A stretch of DNA of 64,000 bases, taken from contig JABTUC010000001.1 in the NCBI GenBank assembly GCA_015075545.1, forward strand, positions 248,001 to 312,000, given 5' to 3'. This stretch comes from Ideonella sp. (GTDB lineage: Bacteria > Pseudomonadota > Gammaproteobacteria > Burkholderiales > Burkholderiaceae_C). A program made the translations under genes and the position numbers. The notes under the pieces were generated by a model. That model was given only the letters and a program-made list of their open reading frames with translations, did not search any database and was not told where the DNA came from. This document shows, one piece after another, positions 60,686-64,000 of this stretch. How positions within the stretch are numbered: the stretch's first letter is position 1; every line of letters begins with the position of its first letter.

Positions 60686-61693
60686 TCACGCCACGCGCTG
60701 CCGCTGGGCAGCGGCGCTGCCCGCGGCCGCCAATCCGGCCGAGAAGTGCAGCGCTCCGGTGGCGTCGACGACGACCGCATCGGCGCCCGGCTGCGACTGC
60801 ACGAGTCGCATGCCGCGCGCCAGGCCCATCACGAACACGCACTTCGAGAGGGCTTCGGCGGTCAGGCCGTCGGCAGCGAGGATCGTCACGCTGTGCAGCG
60901 CACGCGGCGACGTCCCCGTCTTGGGATCGATCAGATGGTGGTGGCGCACGCCGTCGCGCTCGAAGTAGCGCTCGTAGTCGCCCGAGGTCGAGATCGAGGT
61001 GTCCTGCAGCGGCAGCACCGCCACCACGCGCTGGCGCTCGCGCGGGTCGCGCACCGCGATCGACCACGGGCGGCCGCGGCGGTCGCCCAGCACGTGGCTG
61101 TCGCCGCCGGCGGCAACGACCGCGTGCTCGACACCCAGGTGCTTGAGGATCTTGATGCAGTTGTCGACCGCGTGCCCCTTGGCGAAGCCGCCGAGGTCGA
61201 TGCGCATGCCCTCGCGCGCGAAGCCGATCGTGCGCTCGCGCGGCTCGAGCACCAGGTGCTGCCAGCCGATCTGGCCGCGCGCGCGCTCGATCGCCGCGGC
61301 GTCGGGCGCGATGCCCTCGCGGTAGTCGTAGAGATGACCGACCGCCGCGTAGCTGATATCGAACGCGCCGTCGGACAGGCGCGAGAAGTGCAGCGAGCGC
61401 TCGATCAGGTCGAACATCTCGCCGCAGATCGGCACCGCGCGGTCGGCCGCTTCGCGGTTGATCAGCGACAGCTCCGACTCGGGCTTGAACGGGCTCATCA
61501 AGTGATCGATACGGTGCATCTCGGCCATCACCGCCGCGATCGCCTGTTCGGCCAGCGCCTCGTCCTCGCTCCACAACTCGGCGTGGATCGCGGTGCCCAT
61601 GATCGCCTCGTCGCGACTGAACCAGCGGCCATGCGCGGCCGCCGCCGGGGGACCGGCGGGGCGCGGGCGCAACAGGGGCAGGTTCAAACGCAT
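60686..61693 (-). CDS. apbE: FAD:protein FMN transferase (ApbE)
   Basis: A 335-residue ApbE-family protein that attaches FMN to Ser/Thr residues of extracytoplasmic proteins or makes Mg-FAD chemistry in the periplasm. Family motifs: MGTAIHAELWSEDEALAEQA, SLINREAADRAVPIC, SDGAFDISYAAVGHLYDYRE, IDLGGFAKGHAVDNCIKIL, VVAAGGDSHVLGDRRGRPW and TSTSGDYERYFERDG with HHHLIDPKTGTSPRALHSVT. No clear export signal or lipobox is visible at the N-terminus. It is the first gene of the 17-gene operon; no obvious flavinylation target motif was found in the neighbours. Confidence 0.88.
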   Translation of the reverse strand: MRLNLPLLRPRPAGPPAAAAHGRWFSRDEAIMGTAIHAELWSEDEALAEQAIAAVMAEMHRIDHLMSPFKPESELSLINREAADRAVPICGEMFDLIERSLHFSRLSDGAFDISYAAVGHLYDYREGIAPDAAAIERARGQIGWQHLVLEPRERTIGFAREGMRIDLGGFAKGHAVDNCIKILKHLGVEHAVVAAGGDSHVLGDRRGRPWSIAVRDPRERQRVVAVLPLQDTSISTSGDYERYFERDGVRHHHLIDPKTGTSPRALHSVTILAADGLTAEALSKCVFVMGLARGMRLVQSQPGADAVVVDATGALHFSAGLAAAGSAAAQRQRVA

Positions 61694-61781
61694 CGCGGAA
61701 GACTCGATTCGGTTGCTCGTGCGGCGCGCACCCGGAACAGCCGGGAGCGCGAGGCGGGCGCATCATCACCGAGCGCTTTCC

Positions 61782-61795
61782 TTGAAGTGCGTCAA
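61782..61795. promoter_or_regulatory. FNR/DNR-type half-site palindrome upstream of apbE
   Basis: TTGAAGTGCGTCAA (minus strand TTGACGCACTTCAA) is a TTGA-N6-TCAA palindrome, the form bound by FNR/CRP-family regulators. It lies 88 to 102 bp upstream of the apbE start, in the 273-bp gap before the operon. A clear -10 element at the expected spacing could not be seen. Confidence 0.45.
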
Positions 61796-61966
61796 GAAGT
61801 TCGCAAGCGGCTGCCGCCTTACGTGAAGTCGCACAAGAAACTGGCGTCCCCGTGAACGGGAGGTACCCGCGCCGTCGGCGCACCAAGGCAGCGCGCGACG
61901 CGCCGCGTCAGCTATGTGTGCGAACGTGTCGCGCCCTGCCGGGCAGCGTCCGGCGCAGTGCGAGCG

Positions 61967-63328
61967 TCAGCGCAGCAGCCGAGCCACTGCAGGCGCCTGT
62001 GCCATCGCCCACACGCGCTGCGCGAGCGCGCGCATCTCGGCTGCGCTGGCTGCGCCACCGTAGGCCGCCAGCCGGATCGCCTTGTCCTCGATCTCGTCGC
62101 GCGTCAGCGTGTTGCCGGGGTCGCCCTTGGGCTCGTCGACACGCGCCGCGAACTGCCGGCCATCGCGCGCGGTGACACTGACCTTGCCGATCCAGCGCGC
62201 CGGGTAGGCGGCGTCGACCTCGGCGTCGAGCACCATCCGCACGCGATCGCGAAACGCGATGGTCGCCGGGTCGCGGAAGTGGGCGTCGAACTCGGCCAGC
62301 CCCGCACGGCCGTGCAGCGCGATCATGGCCAGCACCGTGCCCATCGAGAACTTCGACTGGTGCACCGTCTGCGGGTCGGTGACCGGCCCCAGAACATCGA
62401 TCGCACCCTGATGCACGTGCGCGGTGACGGTGGCGAGGTCGGACGCCGCCAGCCGATGCTCGCGCATCGCCTGCGCCAGCGCATCGGCGGCCGGGTGCGT
62501 GTGGCGGCACGACGCGTGGAACTTGAACGACGTCTCGGCGCTGGCCCAGCGCGCACCCAACCCAGCGGTCAAGCGCGCCGGATCGGCGTCGCTCGACATG
62601 CCGGCAGCCATGCCACGCGTGCCTTCGAGAATGCGGCTGGCGCCGGTGAAGCCGTCGGCGGCCAGGTAGGCCGCGGTGAGCCCCGCGGCGGCGGCGTGCG
62701 CGGTGTGCAGTTGCTTGGAGTCGGCCGCCTCGCGCAGGAACTCCCACAGCCCCGCCGATTGCGTGCCGGCCGACCCGAAGGCGTGAACCATCTGCGCGGG
62801 CGTCAGGCGCAGCAGGTGGCCGGTGGCCGCGGCAGCGGCCAGCGTGCCCGCGGTGCCGGTGGTGTGGAACACCTTGTAGTGCGAGCGGCCGAGGAACTCG
62901 CCGACGCGGATGCCGACCTCGTAGCCGGCCACCGCGGCGGTCAGCAGTTCGCGGCCCGATCGCTGCAGCGCCTGCGCCACTGCCAGCGCCGGCGGAAACA
63001 CCACCGCCGCCGGATGGAATACCGAGCCGTTGTGCACGTCGTCCTGCTCGGCCACGTGCGACGCCGCGGCGTTGACCGCCGCGGCCACCAGCGGGCTCGA
63101 GCCGCGGCGGTGGATCAGCACCTCGCTCGGCCCGTCGAGCGGGCCCTGTGCGAGCATGAAGCTGGCGATCGACTCCACCGGCCGCGCACCCTTGCCGGCC
63201 AGCGTAGAGCCGATCCAGTCGAGCAGCAGATCCTGCGTGCGCTCGATCACCGCGCTGGGGATATCGTCGAAGCGCAGCCCCGCCGCGAAGTGTGCGAGCG
63301 TGACGCCGGGCGAGTCGGGAGCGGGCAT
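61967..63328 (-). CDS. MmgE/PrpD family protein 2
   Basis: A 453-residue MmgE/PrpD protein. Landmarks: TQDLLLDWIGSTLAGKGARP, AASHVAEQDDVHNGSVFHPA (the conserved DDxH region), GTAGTLAAAAATGHLLRLTP, FKFHASCRHTHPAADALAQA and the RDEIEDKAIRLAAYGGA tail. An AGGAGG site precedes ATG 63328. The family includes aconitate decarboxylase and 2-methylcitrate dehydratase. The upstream CoA-transferase gene ends 16 bp before it, so the two form one operon, possibly for itaconate-like or methylcitrate-like acids; the substrate is not known. Confidence 0.87.
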   Translation of the reverse strand: MPAPDSPGVTLAHFAAGLRFDDIPSAVIERTQDLLLDWIGSTLAGKGARPVESIASFMLAQGPLDGPSEVLIHRRGSSPLVAAAVNAAASHVAEQDDVHNGSVFHPAAVVFPPALAVAQALQRSGRELLTAAVAGYEVGIRVGEFLGRSHYKVFHTTGTAGTLAAAAATGHLLRLTPAQMVHAFGSAGTQSAGLWEFLREAADSKQLHTAHAAAAGLTAAYLAADGFTGASRILEGTRGMAAGMSSDADPARLTAGLGARWASAETSFKFHASCRHTHPAADALAQAMREHRLAASDLATVTAHVHQGAIDVLGPVTDPQTVHQSKFSMGTVLAMIALHGRAGLAEFDAHFRDPATIAFRDRVRMVLDAEVDAAYPARWIGKVSVTARDGRQFAARVDEPKGDPGNTLTRDEIEDKAIRLAAYGGAASAAEMRALAQRVWAMAQAPAVARLLR

Positions 63329-63344
63329 GCGAACCTCCTGCGCT

Positions 63345-64000
63345 TCAGACCACGCCGTCGGCGTGCCAGCGCGCGACCGTGGCGGCGTCGAACCCCAGCT
63401 CGGCGAGCAGCGCATCGGTGTGCTGCCCGAGGGCAGGAATCGCCCCCATGCACGCGTCGAACGATGCCGGCAGCGCCGGCGGCTGCAGCGCGGGAAGCGG
63501 CCCCGCGGGCGAGCCCACCTCGCTCCAGCGCCGGCGCGCGGCCAGTTGCGGATGCGACCACACCTCGGCCATGCCGTTGACGCGCGCGTTGGCGATCTGC
63601 GCGTCTTCCAGCCGCTGCACCACCTGCTCGCTGCCGAGCTTGGAGAACACCTCTTCGATGATCGCCGCCAGCGCGTCGCGCGCGGCGACGCGGCGCGCGT
63701 TGCTGTCGAAGCGCGGGTCGCTCGCCAGCTCGGGCCGCTGCAGCACCTTGGCGCAGAAGGCCTGCCACTCGCGTTCGTTCTGCAGCCCGAGCATCACCGA
63801 GTGCCCGTCGCCGGCGGGGAACGGCCCGTACGGGAAGATCGTCGCGTGCGCGGCGCCGGCGCGCGGCGGCGGCGCCGCGCCGTCGAACGCGTAGTACAGC
63901 GGAAAACTCATCCACTCGACCATCGACTCGAGCATCGACACGTCGAGCCGCACGCCGCGCCCCGTCTTGCCGCGCTCGATCAGCGCCGCCAGGATCGCGC
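63345..64000 (-). CDS. CaiB/BaiF-type (family III) CoA-transferase, partial (5' end outside window)
   Basis: The visible 217 codons are the C-terminal part of a family III CoA-transferase. The frame is open to the window end (…AALIERGKTGRGVRLDVSML…), so the start lies beyond 64000. The LDVSMLESMVEWMSFPLYYA segment, FPYGPFPAGDGHSVMLGLQN, WQAFCAKVLQRPELASDPRF and the C-terminal GQHTDALLAELGFDAATVAR are typical. The enzyme moves CoA between carboxylic acids. It precedes the MmgE/PrpD gene by 16 bp on the same strand. Confidence 0.88.
   Translation of the reverse strand, partial: AILAALIERGKTGRGVRLDVSMLESMVEWMSFPLYYAFDGAAPPPRAGAAHATIFPYGPFPAGDGHSVMLGLQNEREWQAFCAKVLQRPELASDPRFDSNARRVAARDALAAIIEEVFSKLGSEQVVQRLEDAQIANARVNGMAEVWSHPQLAARRRWSEVGSPAGPLPALQPPALPASFDACMGAIPALGQHTDALLAELGFDAATVARWHADGVV

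Overview
The window is a very GC-rich chromosomal segment whose gene content (tripartite tricarboxylate transporter parts, an hpa homoprotocatechuate cluster, MmgE/PrpD proteins, LytS/LytTR pair, many GTG starts and ATGA/GTGA overlaps) fits a betaproteobacterium of the order Burkholderiales, most likely the Rubrivivax/Leptothrix/Methylibium side. This lineage is inferred from protein style, not from a marker gene. No rRNA, tRNA, CRISPR array, insertion sequence or phage gene was seen.

Layout. 1-2514: two DUF2249 genes around a polytopic membrane protein. 2557-6632: a minus-strand sugar-acid operon (arabonate-type dehydratase, RraA-like protein, HAD protein, hydroxypyruvate isomerase-like protein). 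6760-14082: a winged-helix/ATPase regulator, small secreted and methyltransferase genes, an NTF2-like protein, a large protein of unknown function and an MmgE/PrpD protein. 14170-18926: an intradiol dioxygenase with a TctC-TctB-TctA transporter, in which tctB and tctA are separated by 742 bp of hairpin-rich DNA. 18977-26481: Hsp20, a YdaT-like protein, an HlyD/FtsX/ATPase exporter, gluconokinase and 6-phosphogluconate dehydrogenase, and an orphan flagellar-rod-like protein. 26478-34298: MFS transporter, trans-sulfuration-type PLP enzyme, LytS/LytTR two-component pair, acyltransferase, lipoprotein hydrolase and OmpA lipoprotein.

34458-44137 is a homoprotocatechuate meta-cleavage region: hpaG1, hpaG2, hpaE, a nitrilase and hpaD form a tight minus-strand operon, with hpaR divergent across an AT-rich palindrome; hpaF and hpaH lie separately. 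hpaI and hpaBC are not in the window. The nitrilase inside the operon suggests that arylacetonitriles may feed the pathway.

44154-61693 is the most interesting part: 17 consecutive minus-strand genes encoding ApbE, a hydrazine-synthase-alpha-like multihaem lipoprotein, a second CX4CH lipoprotein, two outer-membrane beta-barrels, a TlpA thioredoxin, DUF4266, DUF3570, a coiled-coil periplasmic protein, three TPR proteins, a small exported protein, one TolQ/ExbB, two TolR/ExbD and a TonB-like AgmX/PglI C-terminal protein. The stator set (one TolQ, two TolR, AgmX/PglI-type protein, TPR proteins, outer-membrane barrels) parallels the Myxococcus Agl-Glt machine, here combined with haem and flavin-transfer genes. 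A TTGA-N6-TCAA motif sits upstream of the first gene. I propose a proton-motive-force-driven, envelope-spanning machine coupled to extracytoplasmic redox proteins; its function is unknown.

Three copies of a hairpin repeat (17085-17170, 34370-34457, 52695-52948) lie just behind genes. Copies A and C share flanks and loops while their stems differ by compensated base pairs and carry a GCAA tetraloop, which points to selection on RNA structure. 61967-64000 holds an MmgE/PrpD protein and a CoA-transferase cut by the window end.
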